Shown here: positions 7,915 through 16,877 of the stretch, piece after piece | How positions within the stretch are numbered: the first letter of the stretch is position 1 | How the letters are laid out: every line of letters starts with the position of its first letter | Position numbers and translations under genes: made by a program | Notes under the pieces: generated by a model | Databases searched by the model: none | Told to the model about the DNA's origin: nothing | The model's input: the letters and a program-made list of their open reading frames with translations, nothing else | Assembly (NCBI GenBank): GCA_016717595.1 | Contig: JADKFE010000020.1 | Span: forward strand, 46,244-110,243 | Length of the DNA: 64,000 nt | Direction of reading: 5' to 3' | Source: Deltaproteobacteria bacterium | Lineage (GTDB): Bacteria; Myxococcota_A; UBA796; CAJQPC01

Positions 7915-9284
7915 GTCCCTGGCTCCTCTCTCAGTCCATACTCTTTCATCTTCGTCTGGAGGCTCTTTCGAGAGATGCCCAGGCGCCGCGCCGCGCGGGT
8001 GACGTTGTGGTGCTCACTCTCGAGGGCCTGGCGGATCCGATCGCGCTCCAGCTTGACCGTGTGCACGCGCACGTACTCGCGCAGGCAGAGGTCTTCGCCT
8101 TCAACGGTGAGGGTCGGCTCGGCCTGGGGCGCGGGCATCAGCAAGGGGAAGTCAGCGAGGGTGAGCTTCTCGCCGTCGCTGAGCAGCACGGCGCGCTCGA
8201 TGAGGTTCTCTAGCTCGCGGATGTTCCCCGGCCAACGATAAGCCATGAGCGCGGCGAGGGCGTCGTCGCCCAGCGTCTTCACCGGCTGGTTGAGGCGGCG
8301 GGCGAAGCGCTCCAAGAAGTGCTGGATGAGCAGGGGCACGTCGTCCCGGCGCTCGCGCAGGGGCGGGAGCTGCACGGGGATCACCGCGAGCCGGTAGTAG
8401 AGGTCTTGGCGAAATCCGCCTTGTTGGGTCGCCTCGTTGAGATCGCGGTTGGTGGCGGCGATGAGGCGCACATCCACGGTCATCGAGCGCCCGCCGCCCA
8501 CACGCTCAAAAGAGCGGTCGGAGAGCACACGCAAGAGCTTCACCTGAAGATCCGCGGGCAGCTCACCGACCTCGTCCAGAAACAGCGTGCCGCCGTCCGC
8601 CAGCTCAAAACGGCCGGGACGGGTGGTGTGTGCGCCGGTGAACGCGCCGCGCTCATGGCCGAACAGCTCGGCCTCGAAGAGATCTTTGGGGATCGCCCCG
8701 CAGTTGATCGCCACGAACGGCCCGTCGCGGCGGCCGGATTGGTCATGCAGCGCGCGGGCGACGAGCTCTTTGCCCGTGCCGCTCTCGCCGGAGATCAGCA
8801 CCGTGGCGGGGGTGTCGGCCACGCGGGTGATCAGCTCAAAGACGCGCTGCATCGAGGGCACACGCCCGATGATGTCGAAGCGGCCGCTGGACGTCGCGAG
8901 CTCCGTGCGAGCGCGGGCGCGGCGCGTCGGCACGGCCTTGGCGAGGATCTGCTTGAGCTCGTCCTGGTCAAAGGGCTTCGTGAGGTAGTCGTGCGCGCCG
9001 AGCTTGATCGCCTCCTTCGCCGCGTCCACGGTGCCGAACGCCGTGATCAGGATCACCGGCAGGGCCGCGTCGTGGCCCTTCACCCAGTTGAGGAGCTGGA
9101 GGCCGTCAACACGCGGCATCTTTTGGTCGGTGATGACGGCGTCGAAGCGGTGGTGCTGGATGAGCTCGATGGCCTCTTGGCCATCAGCGGCGGTCTCGAC
9201 GGTGTACCCATCGGAGATCAGCAGCGCGCGGAGCACCTTGCGGATGTTCGGCTCGTCATCAACGATCAGGATCTTGGCGCTCAT
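7911..9284 (-). CDS. Sigma-54-dependent response regulator (NtrC family)
   Basis: 457 residues from ATG 9284; the frame extends further upstream but 'MSAKILIVDDEPNIRKVLRA' is the natural receiver start. Receiver domain about 1-120 with phospho-acceptor Asp53 in 'ITDQKMP'. The AAA+ domain has Walker A 'GESGTGKELVARALH', the sigma-54 loop 'GAFTGA' and Walker B 'GGTLFLDEVGEL'. A Fis-type HTH lies at the end ('TRAARRLGISRKSLQTKMKE'). It is expected to activate RNAP-sigma54 from upstream sites when phosphorylated. No histidine kinase is adjacent, so the input is unknown. Confidence 0.93.
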   Translation of the reverse strand: MSAKILIVDDEPNIRKVLRALLISDGYTVETAADGQEAIELIQHHRFDAVITDQKMPRVDGLQLLNWVKGHDAALPVILITAFGTVDAAKEAIKLGAHDYLTKPFDQDELKQILAKAVPTRRARARTELATSSGRFDIIGRVPSMQRVFELITRVADTPATVLISGESGTGKELVARALHDQSGRRDGPFVAINCGAIPKDLFEAELFGHERGAFTGAHTTRPGRFELADGGTLFLDEVGELPADLQVKLLRVLSDRSFERVGGGRSMTVDVRLIAATNRDLNEATQQGGFRQDLYYRLAVIPVQLPPLRERRDDVPLLIQHFLERFARRLNQPVKTLGDDALAALMAYRWPGNIRELENLIERAVLLSDGEKLTLADFPLLMPAPQAEPTLTVEGEDLCLREYVRVHTVKLERDRIRQALESEHHNVTRAARRLGISRKSLQTKMKEYGLREEPGT

Positions 9285-9417
9285 GGCGCGCAAGCTAACA
9301 CACCGCGCGGGCCCACGGTCACGCCGTGGCCTGGACGGGAACTTCACGTCAACTCGGCCCCGGGTCGAATAGGATATGCACGTCGCCTGTTCAGAGGGAA
9401 ACCTGAGAGGAGTCCCC

Positions 9418-9972
9418 ATGCGTCGCTGGCTCGCCCTTGTGCTCGTGTTCATGTTCGCGCTCGCCGCCCCCGGCGCGAACCCCCAAGCCGGGGAGGGCCA
9501 GACCGCCCCCGAGTTCACCCTTCGAGACATCGACAACAAGCCCGTGAGCTTGAAGGACATGGCGGGCAAGGTGACGCTGATCTCGTTCTGGGCGACCTGG
9601 TGCGCGCCCTGCCAGGTCGAGATGCCCCACCTGCAGAAGCTCTACGACGCCTACAAAGACCAAGGCTTCGTCTTGTTGATGATCAGCGCCGACGACGCGC
9701 GCTCGGTCTCGCGGGTGAAGCCGCTCATCAAGTCCAAGGGCTACTCCTTCCCCGTGCTGCTCGACACCGACACCAAGGTGGTGAGCCAGTACAACCCGAA
9801 CAAGACCTTGCCCTACAGCGAGCTCATCGGGCCTGATCTAAAGGTGCTCTGGCAGCACCAGGGCTACACCGCCGGGGATGAGGTTGAGACCGAGCGCCGG
9901 GTGAAGCTGGCGATTGAGGCCCTCGCCGCCGCCAAGACCGTCGCTCCGCCCGCCGCGCCCGTCGCGCCCTGA
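9418..9972 (+). CDS. TlpA/ResA-like thioredoxin-fold protein, exported
   Basis: 184 residues from ATG 9418, chosen because AGAGGAG lies 6 bases upstream and the product begins with a clear signal peptide ('MRRWLALVLVFMFALAAPGA'). The mature part is a TlpA/AhpC-TSA-like domain with redox motif WCAPC (61-65) after 'KVTLISFWAT'. Such proteins act in the periplasm as thiol reductants or exchange proteins, for example in cytochrome maturation, though nothing here points to a specific substrate. The tail is Ala/Pro-rich. The next gene starts 5 bases later, so the two are co-transcribed. Confidence 0.88.
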   Translation: MRRWLALVLVFMFALAAPGANPQAGEGQTAPEFTLRDIDNKPVSLKDMAGKVTLISFWATWCAPCQVEMPHLQKLYDAYKDQGFVLLMISADDARSVSRVKPLIKSKGYSFPVLLDTDTKVVSQYNPNKTLPYSELIGPDLKVLWQHQGYTAGDEVETERRVKLAIEALAAAKTVAPPAAPVAP

Positions 9973-9976
9973 CCCG

Positions 9977-11704
9977 ATGCCGCCGCGCGCCACGACCTCC
10001 GCCTTCGCCGCCCAGGCCCTGCTCATGGTCCTGGGCGCGCTCAGCTCTGGGCTCGCCGCCGCTGAGGAGGACGAGGGGCGCCCCGAGCTGAGCTTCAGCG
10101 GCCAAGACGATCTGGAGTTCCGGTATTGGCGCGACGACCGCACCTTGCCCGACTTCCCCGAAGAGGACCACCTCTTCGACTACTGGGAGCTGGTGAACCG
10201 GATCAACATGAAGGTTGACCGGGGCCCGCTGCAGCTCGGCGTGCAGCTCGACGCCGTGGGGATGTTGGGCGCCTACTATTACCTCAACGACGAGCGCGTG
10301 AACGAGTTTGACCTGCACGCTGAAGGGGTCAACTTCCCGCTGCCGCTGGCGTACGCGAACGTCGATAAGCTCTGGTTGGGCTACCAGGGCGACTCCGCCC
10401 AGCTCCTCGTCGGCGACGGCTACATCGCGTTCGGGCGCGGCTTGGCGCTGAGCCTCGTCAAGAACACGAACATCGACATCGACTCCTCCCTGCGCGGCGC
10501 CCACGCCAAGGTCACCTTGGGATCTTGGGATCTCACCGCGGTGAGCGGCGTGACCAACGCCCAGCAGGTCTGGCAAGACAACCCGAACAAGCAGCAGATC
10601 CGCCCTGATCAGTGGCACATGGTCAGCGGCCTGCGGGTGGATCGGTACGGCTTAGGCCCCCTGAACCTCGGCGCGCACAGCGTCGTGTACTCCTTCGCCG
10701 ACCGCGCCGACTTAGAGGCCCAGCCTTGGGAGGGCTACGCCCGGGGCGTTGACGCGGCGATCACCGGCGCCAGCGTCGAGGCCTTCGGGGTGCTCGGCCT
10801 CGACCTCTTCGCTGAAGGGGACCTGTTCTTGTACCCCGGCGGGGACGTGCTCGGCGTCGAGGACAACGAGCCCGGCTACGCGGTCTATGGCTCGGCGGCG
10901 GCGTACCCCGGGCGTGTGGCCCTGCTCGTCGAGGGCAAACACTACAAAGACGTCGAGCGCGTGAACGCCGTCGTGAGCCGCGATCTCTACGAGGTCGCCG
11001 TCGGCCCCACCCTTGAGTACGAGCGTGTCATCACGGAGGACTCCGGCGCCGCGGTGAACTCAAACGACATCAGCGGCGTGCGGGTGCGGGCCGACGTGGC
11101 CGCCAAGCCCGGCGTGTTGACCCCGTCGTTGACCTTGGGCCTGTTCCGCGACCGCGAGCTGGGCGGCCTGCACTTCAACCGCGCGCCGGAGACGATCGTT
11201 CACCCCGTCGCGGGCGTGGACTGGATCGCCGACTCGGTGCATGTGCTGGCCAACGCGGGCTTCCGGGTTGATAAACGCGACGATCTCCCCGGTGGCGTGA
11301 GCCTCGGCGCCGACCGCATGGCGCACCTCGACCTCTCCTTGGGCTTCCCCATCGGCAGCGCGCACGGCGAGATCGGCGGCGATCTCCGCTACTTCATGTG
11401 GGGCGAGAACCTCAACCAGCAGACCGACTTCACGCTGCTCACCGCGAACGCCGCGGTACACCTTGGGCACGGGGTGTCCATCGTCGGCTACACCGACTGG
11501 ACGGACGACCCGCTCATCGACAGCGTCGGCAACATCAATGAGAACCTCTACGCCGCCGGAGAGCTCCAGCTCCAGCCCGCCGACGGCATGACGTTTAAGC
11601 TCTTTTATGGCGCCTACCGCGCGGGCATCCGCTGCGCAGGCGGCCAGTGTCGTATGCTCCCCGGGTTCGACGGCGCGCGGCTCAGCGCGACGATCAACTT
11701 CTGA
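9977..11704 (+). CDS. Predicted outer-membrane beta-barrel protein (DUF6029-like)
   Basis: 575 residues from ATG 9977. A signal peptide covers about the first 28 residues ('LGALSSGLAAA'), followed by 'LSFSGQDDLEFRYWRDDR'. The protein is rich in alternating strands with Tyr/Trp and Gly and ends in Phe ('LSATINF'), as expected for a BAM-inserted barrel. Segments such as 'LLVGDGYIAFGRGLALSL' resemble DUF6029-type proteins; this is from memory and needs a profile search. It sits 5 bases behind the TlpA-like gene, so an envelope thiol function may serve this barrel; it has a Cys pair near the C-terminus ('RCAGGQC'). Confidence 0.68.
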   Translation: MPPRATTSAFAAQALLMVLGALSSGLAAAEEDEGRPELSFSGQDDLEFRYWRDDRTLPDFPEEDHLFDYWELVNRINMKVDRGPLQLGVQLDAVGMLGAYYYLNDERVNEFDLHAEGVNFPLPLAYANVDKLWLGYQGDSAQLLVGDGYIAFGRGLALSLVKNTNIDIDSSLRGAHAKVTLGSWDLTAVSGVTNAQQVWQDNPNKQQIRPDQWHMVSGLRVDRYGLGPLNLGAHSVVYSFADRADLEAQPWEGYARGVDAAITGASVEAFGVLGLDLFAEGDLFLYPGGDVLGVEDNEPGYAVYGSAAAYPGRVALLVEGKHYKDVERVNAVVSRDLYEVAVGPTLEYERVITEDSGAAVNSNDISGVRVRADVAAKPGVLTPSLTLGLFRDRELGGLHFNRAPETIVHPVAGVDWIADSVHVLANAGFRVDKRDDLPGGVSLGADRMAHLDLSLGFPIGSAHGEIGGDLRYFMWGENLNQQTDFTLLTANAAVHLGHGVSIVGYTDWTDDPLIDSVGNINENLYAAGELQLQPADGMTFKLFYGAYRAGIRCAGGQCRMLPGFDGARLSATINF

Positions 11705-11781
11705 GCGCCCCCTGGAAGCCGTCGCCCGCCTCGCGGGTCCACGGCAGCACCCCCTCTCGCTGATTCGGAAGGAGACGCCCC

Positions 11782-12717
11782 ATGTCCGTACCCAAGCTCT
11801 GCCTCACCGCCGCGCTTCTGCTCGTAAGCGCTGGGGCCGAGGCCAAGCCCCTCAAGCCGACCGGCGCTGAGGCCTCCACCTCGCTGCCTGATGACGCCGA
11901 GGTCAGCTACGACGTCAAGAACAGCTTCGACCGCAAACAATCGACGGTCTGGGTAGAGGGCGACACCAGCTCGTCCGGCTTGGGCTCGTGGATTCGGTAC
12001 GACCTCGACGGCACCCCCGTCGTCACCGAGCTGCGCATCTGGAACGGCAACTGGTACACCTACGACTACTTCATCCGGCACAACCGGGTGAAGGAGCTGG
12101 AGATCAGCTTCTCCGACGGCTCCACCCAGACCGTCACCTTGAAGGACGAGATGGTCCCCCAGGTGGTGAAGATCGACAAGCCCGTGGCGACGAGCTTCGT
12201 GAAGGTCAAGGTCAAGGGCATCTACTCGGGCAGCACCTTCAACGACACCGTCATCTCCGAGCTGATCATCTACGACAACAGCCCGGCCGAGACCGTGGCC
12301 GTGAGCGCGGTCAAGGCCAGCACGGTCTACCCCGCGGACGCTGACGGCAACTACGAGCCCAAGAACGTCGAGGACGGCGTGCTCGACTCGATGTGGTGCG
12401 AAGGGGACAAGGGCGACGGCACGAACCAGTGGCTTGAGTTCGCCTTCACCCAGCCCACCACCGTCGGCAGCTTCGTGCTGGTGAACGGCAACGCCTTCAG
12501 CCCGGCCTACCACAAGAAGGGCAACCGGGCGGCGACGGCGACGCTTCGTTTCTCCGATGGCAGCACCCAAGAGGTCGCGATCAAAGACTTCTTCTTGCCC
12601 CAGACGATCAAGCTCACCCCGGTGAGCACCAGCTCCGTGAAGGTCACCTTCACCAAGGCTTACCCCGGCTCTGACTTCAACGACCTCTGCATCGCCGAGG
12701 CCTCGTTTAAGCCTTAG
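11782..12717 (+). CDS. Secreted protein with two tandem discoidin/NADase-type glycan-binding-like domains
   Basis: 311 residues with signal peptide 'LCLTAALLLVSAGAEA'. The mature protein is an internal duplication (about 24-172 and 173-311). Both halves share 'W(V/C)EGD', 'FSDGSTQ', a 'VPQ/LPQ..K' turn and 'YSG/YPGS.FND' followed by an Ile-rich last strand. This is the pattern of the F5/8 type C-like 'NADase-type glycan-binding' domain seen after or without catalytic domains in many bacteria. No catalytic domain is present, so a binding or adhesion role is likely. The ATG has GGAAGGAG about 8 bases upstream; it follows the beta-barrel gene by 77 bases and is probably co-transcribed. Confidence 0.75.
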   Translation: MSVPKLCLTAALLLVSAGAEAKPLKPTGAEASTSLPDDAEVSYDVKNSFDRKQSTVWVEGDTSSSGLGSWIRYDLDGTPVVTELRIWNGNWYTYDYFIRHNRVKELEISFSDGSTQTVTLKDEMVPQVVKIDKPVATSFVKVKVKGIYSGSTFNDTVISELIIYDNSPAETVAVSAVKASTVYPADADGNYEPKNVEDGVLDSMWCEGDKGDGTNQWLEFAFTQPTTVGSFVLVNGNAFSPAYHKKGNRAATATLRFSDGSTQEVAIKDFFLPQTIKLTPVSTSSVKVTFTKAYPGSDFNDLCIAEASFKP

Positions 12718-12769
12718 AGCGCGCGTCTGGGCCTGGGGGTGATCCAGCGCGCCTTCGAGACGCTCTCAC

Positions 12770-12799
12770 TTGTGGAGCCGCCACGCTCACGGCTATAGT
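12770..12799 (+). promoter_or_regulatory. Candidate sigma-70 promoter for the VWA gene
   Basis: TTGTGG (12770-12775) and TATAGT (12794-12799) are separated by 18 bases, in the 120-base gap before the gene at 12838. Matches are 4/6 and 5/6 to the vegetative consensus. A predicted start near 12806 would leave a roughly 30-base leader containing GGGAG ahead of the ATG. Not tested. Confidence 0.4.
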
Positions 12800-12837
12800 A
12801 ACGGCGTCACACCTCGGTCTCGACCTGGGAGCCTCTT

Positions 12838-13869
12838 ATGCTGCCTCTCTTCCCGCTCCTGTCCCTCCTCTCGATCTTTGGCTGCGAGCAGGACTACAAC
12901 GTCGCGCGCAACTCGAACACCGACACCTTCCTGCAAGAGCCGGTGAACCAGGTCGACATCTTGTGGGTCATCGACGACTCGGTGTCGATGCAACAAGAGC
13001 AAGAGCGGGTCTCCAGCGCATTTGAGACCTTCATCGGCTCCATCGCTGACGCCAACATCGACTTTCACCTCGGCGTCATCACCACCGACATGGACACCGA
13101 CAACCCCAACCGGGGTGAGCTGGTGGGCAAGCCGAAGGTGATCACCGGCGACGATGACTATGTGAAGGCCTTCCGAGACCGCGTCACCGTCGGCACTGAA
13201 GGCGCTGACCAAGAGAAGGGCCTCTCCGCCGCCTTACGCGCCGTCACCGAGCCCATGGTCTCCGGCGCGAACGCGGGCTTCTTGCGGCCCGACGCGCACC
13301 TCTCGATCATCTTCGTCTCTGACGAGAACGACTGCTCCGATGGTGACGCCCTCGCCGGTCAGCCGGGCTCCGCTTGTTACGATCAGCGTGACCAGCTCCT
13401 CCCCGTCGCTGACTTTGTTCAGGACTTTAAGGATCTGAAGGATGGCACCGAGGCCCGCGTGTTGGCCTCCGCCATCGTCGGCCCCGAGGTCGCCGCGGGC
13501 TGCTCCGACTCTTGGCCCGGCGCGCGGTACTGGTCCATCGCTGAGGGCACCGGCGGCATCGTCGGCGACATCTGTGAGACCGACTACAGCGGGCTCATGG
13601 AGGAGCTGGGCTTAGAGGCCTCCGGCATCCTCAGCACCTTCGCGCTCTCCAACGCCGCCGTCGAGGAGACGATCCAGGTGCTCGTGGGCGAAGAAGAGAT
13701 CCCCCAAGACGCCGCGACCGGCTGGACGTATGACGCGGTGTACTGGATCGTGCGGTTTGACGGGAGCTACGTGCCCCCCGCGCGGCACGACGATCAGCAT
13801 CACCTACGAGGTCCTCAACGGCGGCGAGCGCCCGGACGAGGCGACGACCACGGAGTGAGCGGTCGGTGA
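12838..13869 (+). CDS. VWA-domain secreted protein, probably frameshifted near the C-terminus
   Basis: 343 residues as read. The N-terminus is a short hydrophobic leader ending in FGC, possibly a lipoprotein signal though it lacks basic residues and has Phe in the lipobox. A von Willebrand A-type domain follows with 'VDILWVIDDSVSMQQE' (MIDAS DxSxS, about 38-53) and 'LSIIFVSDENDCSDGD'. Such lipoproteins are frequent in Myxococcota; ligands are unknown. The last 33 residues are Arg/His-rich and atypical. Removing one C from the run CCCCCC at 13774-13779 gives a sensible ending ('TTISITYEVLNGGERPDE') with a stop at 13858, so an indel there is likely. Confidence 0.82.
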   Translation: MLPLFPLLSLLSIFGCEQDYNVARNSNTDTFLQEPVNQVDILWVIDDSVSMQQEQERVSSAFETFIGSIADANIDFHLGVITTDMDTDNPNRGELVGKPKVITGDDDYVKAFRDRVTVGTEGADQEKGLSAALRAVTEPMVSGANAGFLRPDAHLSIIFVSDENDCSDGDALAGQPGSACYDQRDQLLPVADFVQDFKDLKDGTEARVLASAIVGPEVAAGCSDSWPGARYWSIAEGTGGIVGDICETDYSGLMEELGLEASGILSTFALSNAAVEETIQVLVGEEEIPQDAATGWTYDAVYWIVRFDGSYVPPARHDDQHHLRGPQRRRAPGRGDDHGVSGR

Positions 13870-13871
13870 GC

Positions 13872-14990
13872 TCAGCGGCGTGAGAGCTGGGCCACGGCGG
13901 GCGCGAGCAAGGCGCTGACGGCGGCCAAGGCGTCGAGGCTGTGCACGTCGGTGTCTTGTTCGGGCAAGGTCCACAAGGGCGCGTCCCCGGCCTCGCGGCG
14001 AAGCTCGGCGAGGGCAGGGGCCTCTGAGCCCGCGAGGCGCGCCTGGTTGACCGTGGCTTGGCGCACCCCGGCGCAGATCTCGGCCCAATCGGCCTGCGGG
14101 ATGGCCGCGGGGCGATCGGGGAGCAGCTCGGCGGAGAGGGCCTGGTTTGTGGTAGGCGCCGGCAAGACCCGGTTCACGAAGAAGCCGCCGAAGGGCAGGC
14201 CGTCGCGCCGGAGGAGCTGCACAAACTCCTGGGCCTCGGCCCGGGCCGCTGGCGCGGGCGTCGTCACCAACAAGAAGCGGGTGTTGGGCCCACGCAAGAG
14301 CGCGCGCACCAGCCCGCTGCGCTCACGAAAGCCGCTCCACATGCCCTGAAAGACGTGGAAGAACTCGGCGATCTCCTCGATCGTCTCCCCGCCGATCAGC
14401 CGCTTGAGCACCGAGACGACGGCCTCGGAGCCGCGCTCCAGCGCCCTGAAGCCGAAGGAGTCTCGGGGCAGGCTCAGCCAGTGCATCACCCCCTCGTCCA
14501 TGAGGTTGGACATCCGCTCTGGCGCCTTGAGGAACTCCAAGGCGTGCCGGGTGGGCGGGGTGTCGAGGACGACGGCGTCGTATTGGCCGCTCTCGTAGAG
14601 CGCGAAGATGCGCTCCATCGCCATGTACTCGTGGGAGCCCGCGAGGCGGGTGGAGACGAAGCGGTAGTAGCGGTTCTGAAGGATGCGGTCGCGGCTCTCG
14701 GCGTCTGGGGCGAAACGTCGCACCACGTCGTCAAAGGTGGCCTTCATGTCGAGCATCATCGCGTCGAGCTGCCCGCCCGGCGCGGGGTTGAGGCGCTCTA
14801 AGGGCACAGACTGCGGCTCGTTGCCCAAGGGCCCCACGGCCAAGGAGTCGGCGAGGCGGCGGGCGGGGTCGATGGTCAACACCGCGACCCGCTGGCCGCT
14901 CATGGCGAGCTGGAGCGCGAAGGCCGCCGAGGTGGTCGTCTTGCCCACCCCGCCCGAGCCACAGCAGATGTAGAGCCGCGTGGCGCTCAC
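13872..14990 (-). CDS. ArsA/Get3-family ATPase (second of a pair)
   Basis: 372 residues, GTG start overlapping the stop of the upstream paralogue (GTGA). Deviant Walker A 'GSGGVGKTTTSAAFALQLA', switch region 'VLTIDPARRLADSLA', and the ArsA/Get3-type 'VVLDTPPTRHALEFL'. These are soluble dimeric ATPases of the SIMIBI class; the cysteines that bind arsenite in true ArsA are not evident and no ars genes are nearby, so arsenic export is unlikely. In other bacteria such pairs may act in protein targeting or cytoskeleton-like functions. It differs from its partner in having about 65 extra residues, mainly in the C-terminal half. Confidence 0.85.
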   Translation of the reverse strand: MSATRLYICCGSGGVGKTTTSAAFALQLAMSGQRVAVLTIDPARRLADSLAVGPLGNEPQSVPLERLNPAPGGQLDAMMLDMKATFDDVVRRFAPDAESRDRILQNRYYRFVSTRLAGSHEYMAMERIFALYESGQYDAVVLDTPPTRHALEFLKAPERMSNLMDEGVMHWLSLPRDSFGFRALERGSEAVVSVLKRLIGGETIEEIAEFFHVFQGMWSGFRERSGLVRALLRGPNTRFLLVTTPAPAARAEAQEFVQLLRRDGLPFGGFFVNRVLPAPTTNQALSAELLPDRPAAIPQADWAEICAGVRQATVNQARLAGSEAPALAELRREAGDAPLWTLPEQDTDVHSLDALAAVSALLAPAVAQLSRR

Positions 14991-15907
14991 GTCGTGGCTC
15001 CCAGAAGGCGGCGGCCCAGGCCGAGGAGGTCGGCCTCGCGGAGATCACGCCGGAACAAGAACGGCAGCTCCCGCAGCGGGGCGCCGCCCAGCCCCGTGAG
15101 GCGCTCACGCGCCAGCCGTTGACGCCGGGCGCGGGCCACGGCACGGTCGGTGAGACGAAGGGCCTCGGCGACGGCGGGGGAGGCCTCGAAGGAGCCGCGG
15201 GCCTGCTCCCAGCGCTCCAGCGCGCCAAAGGGCTCGGGGTGCAGCTCGTTTAAGGCGATGAGCTGCACCTGGCGCTGGTAAGGGCCAAGGCGGGCGAAGA
15301 GATCTAAGGTCTCGTTCACCGGCATCTCCTCGGGGAGAGACACCAAGGCCAGGGCGGTGCGCGCGGGGTCCATGAAGACGTCGTGAACAAGCCGGGCGTT
15401 CTCGTAGAACGGGCCGCGGCCCGTGAGCTCCATCATCGACAGCGGCGAGGCGAGCATCGTGAGCCCGTGGCCCGTGGCCGGGGCGTCGATGAGCAGGAGA
15501 TCCCACTCCAAAGAGCCACGTTTGGTCTGCCGAGAGAGGTCAAAGACCTTGCCGAGCTGCACCAGGTCATGCAGGCCGGGCACGGCGTCGATGAACGGGC
15601 CCATGACGCGGTTGCGGAAGACGAGCTGGAACAGCGCCCGCACGCGGATCTGCTGGAGAACGTAGTCTTCGATGGCCTCATCAGCGGTGATCGAGAGGCT
15701 GGAGAGGTTTTTGGTGAGCGGGGCGATCTTGTAGGTGGACTCGGGGGCGCCGAACAAGGCGTGAATCCGGCGGGCGCCGCCGATCTCCGCGATGAGGGTG
15801 CGGCGACCGGCGGCGGCGGCGGCCACGCCGAGGGCCGCGGTCACCGTCGTCTTGCCGACGCCGCCTTTGCCGGTGACGAGCACGATCCGTTTGTCGAGCA
15901 GGCTCAT
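14987..15907 (-). CDS. ArsA/Get3-family ATPase (first of a pair)
   Basis: 306 residues. Walker A 'VTGKGGVGKTTVTAALG', 'LIAEIGG' replacing the usual 'STDPA' switch I, and switch II 'LIDAPATGHGLTML'. The ATG overlaps the stop of the upstream hydrolase gene (ATGA), and its own stop overlaps the next ATPase, so the three products are made from one message in fixed order. Two different ArsA-like subunits encoded side by side suggest a heterodimer, analogous to the two halves of ArsA. Substrate unknown. Confidence 0.86.
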   Translation of the reverse strand: MSLLDKRIVLVTGKGGVGKTTVTAALGVAAAAAGRRTLIAEIGGARRIHALFGAPESTYKIAPLTKNLSSLSITADEAIEDYVLQQIRVRALFQLVFRNRVMGPFIDAVPGLHDLVQLGKVFDLSRQTKRGSLEWDLLLIDAPATGHGLTMLASPLSMMELTGRGPFYENARLVHDVFMDPARTALALVSLPEEMPVNETLDLFARLGPYQRQVQLIALNELHPEPFGALERWEQARGSFEASPAVAEALRLTDRAVARARRQRLARERLTGLGGAPLRELPFLFRRDLREADLLGLGRRLLGATT

Positions 15908-16788
15908 GCGAGCTGCTCAGCGGGGGAGAGGCCGGGAAGCTCGGGCTCCGCGGCGTCGACCTCAACGGGCGTCGCGGCTTGCTCACCCGGGGCCGGGCGT
16001 GTGAGCAGGTGGACCAAGGCGCGGTAGACGCGGGCGGAGAAGAGCAGCTCCATGTGCCCACACCAGGGGACCTCGACCGTCTCCGCCCAGTCCACGACGG
16101 CGCTGGAGCTGGGGATGACCATGTGATCGGCGCGGCTGTAGAGGCTCGTGACCGGCACCGGCAAGGGCCCCAGGGCCATGAGCCTGGGGTGCCCGTACAG
16201 CATCTCTTCAGCCTCGTCCCGCCGCCCAAACACCGCGAGCTTGGAGCCTCGCCAGGGGGTGCCTAAGGTGATGAGTCGCCGAACCTTTCGGGCGTTGTCG
16301 CCCTGCTGGAGGTAGAGCGCGGCGACCACCCCACCCATGGAGTGACAGACAAGATCGACCTGCTCAAAGCCCGTGACCTGGCGGAGCCGATCGACGCGGT
16401 CGGCCAACGAGGCGGCCTGGGCGTCGAGCCCCCGGCCTCGAAGGGTCACCGGCCACACCCAACGAAAGCCGCGGCGTCGTAAGGTGGTGGCGAGCACCAG
16501 CAGGCAGCCCGCGTTCACGCCGTAGCCGTGTATGAGCAGCACGGGGGTGTTCGATTTGGGCGGGTCGAGGGTAGGCCCCGACGGGGTCGGCGAAGACTCA
16601 CCCACGGCGAAGGGCCAGAGCGCCGCGTAGGCCCAATGGACGGCGCACTCACGGGCGAAGGTGGAGATCGCCGCGCGGCTCAGCCGCACACGCTCCCCAC
16701 GCTCGACGGCGAGGATGCTGTAGCAGATCCCGATCATCAGCGCGGAGACCGAGGCCGCCACCGCGACGGGCACCATGAGCCAGTCCAT
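15904..16788 (-). CDS. Membrane-anchored alpha/beta hydrolase (lipase/esterase-like)
   Basis: 294 residues from ATG 16788, chosen because it begins just before a hydrophobic anchor (residues about 3-26). The fold is shown by 'PVLLIHGYGVN' (oxyanion His-Gly), the nucleophile elbow 'CHSMGG' and a late 'WCGHMELLF' with the catalytic His; the acid is probably the Asp in 'LYSRADHMV'. 'LITLGTPWRGSKLAVF' is typical of triacylglycerol lipase/PGAP1-like acyl hydrolases. The substrate could be a membrane lipid or lipoprotein acyl chain. It heads an operon with two ArsA-type ATPases. Confidence 0.8.
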   Translation of the reverse strand: MDWLMVPVAVAASVSALMIGICYSILAVERGERVRLSRAAISTFARECAVHWAYAALWPFAVGESSPTPSGPTLDPPKSNTPVLLIHGYGVNAGCLLVLATTLRRRGFRWVWPVTLRGRGLDAQAASLADRVDRLRQVTGFEQVDLVCHSMGGVVAALYLQQGDNARKVRRLITLGTPWRGSKLAVFGRRDEAEEMLYGHPRLMALGPLPVPVTSLYSRADHMVIPSSSAVVDWAETVEVPWCGHMELLFSARVYRALVHLLTRPAPGEQAATPVEVDAAEPELPGLSPAEQLA

Positions 16789-16877
16789 GCGCCCCGGTAT
16801 CTCAGCGACGCCCCCCAGGCTACACCGGCGCGTGGCGGCTTTCCGCGCGGCGCCTCGGCGATTATGTCTCGGGCGCC

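Noticed and set aside
8319..9836. Plus-strand open frame of 505 codons
   Set aside because: It is antisense to the sigma-54 regulator and then out of frame with the TlpA-like gene.
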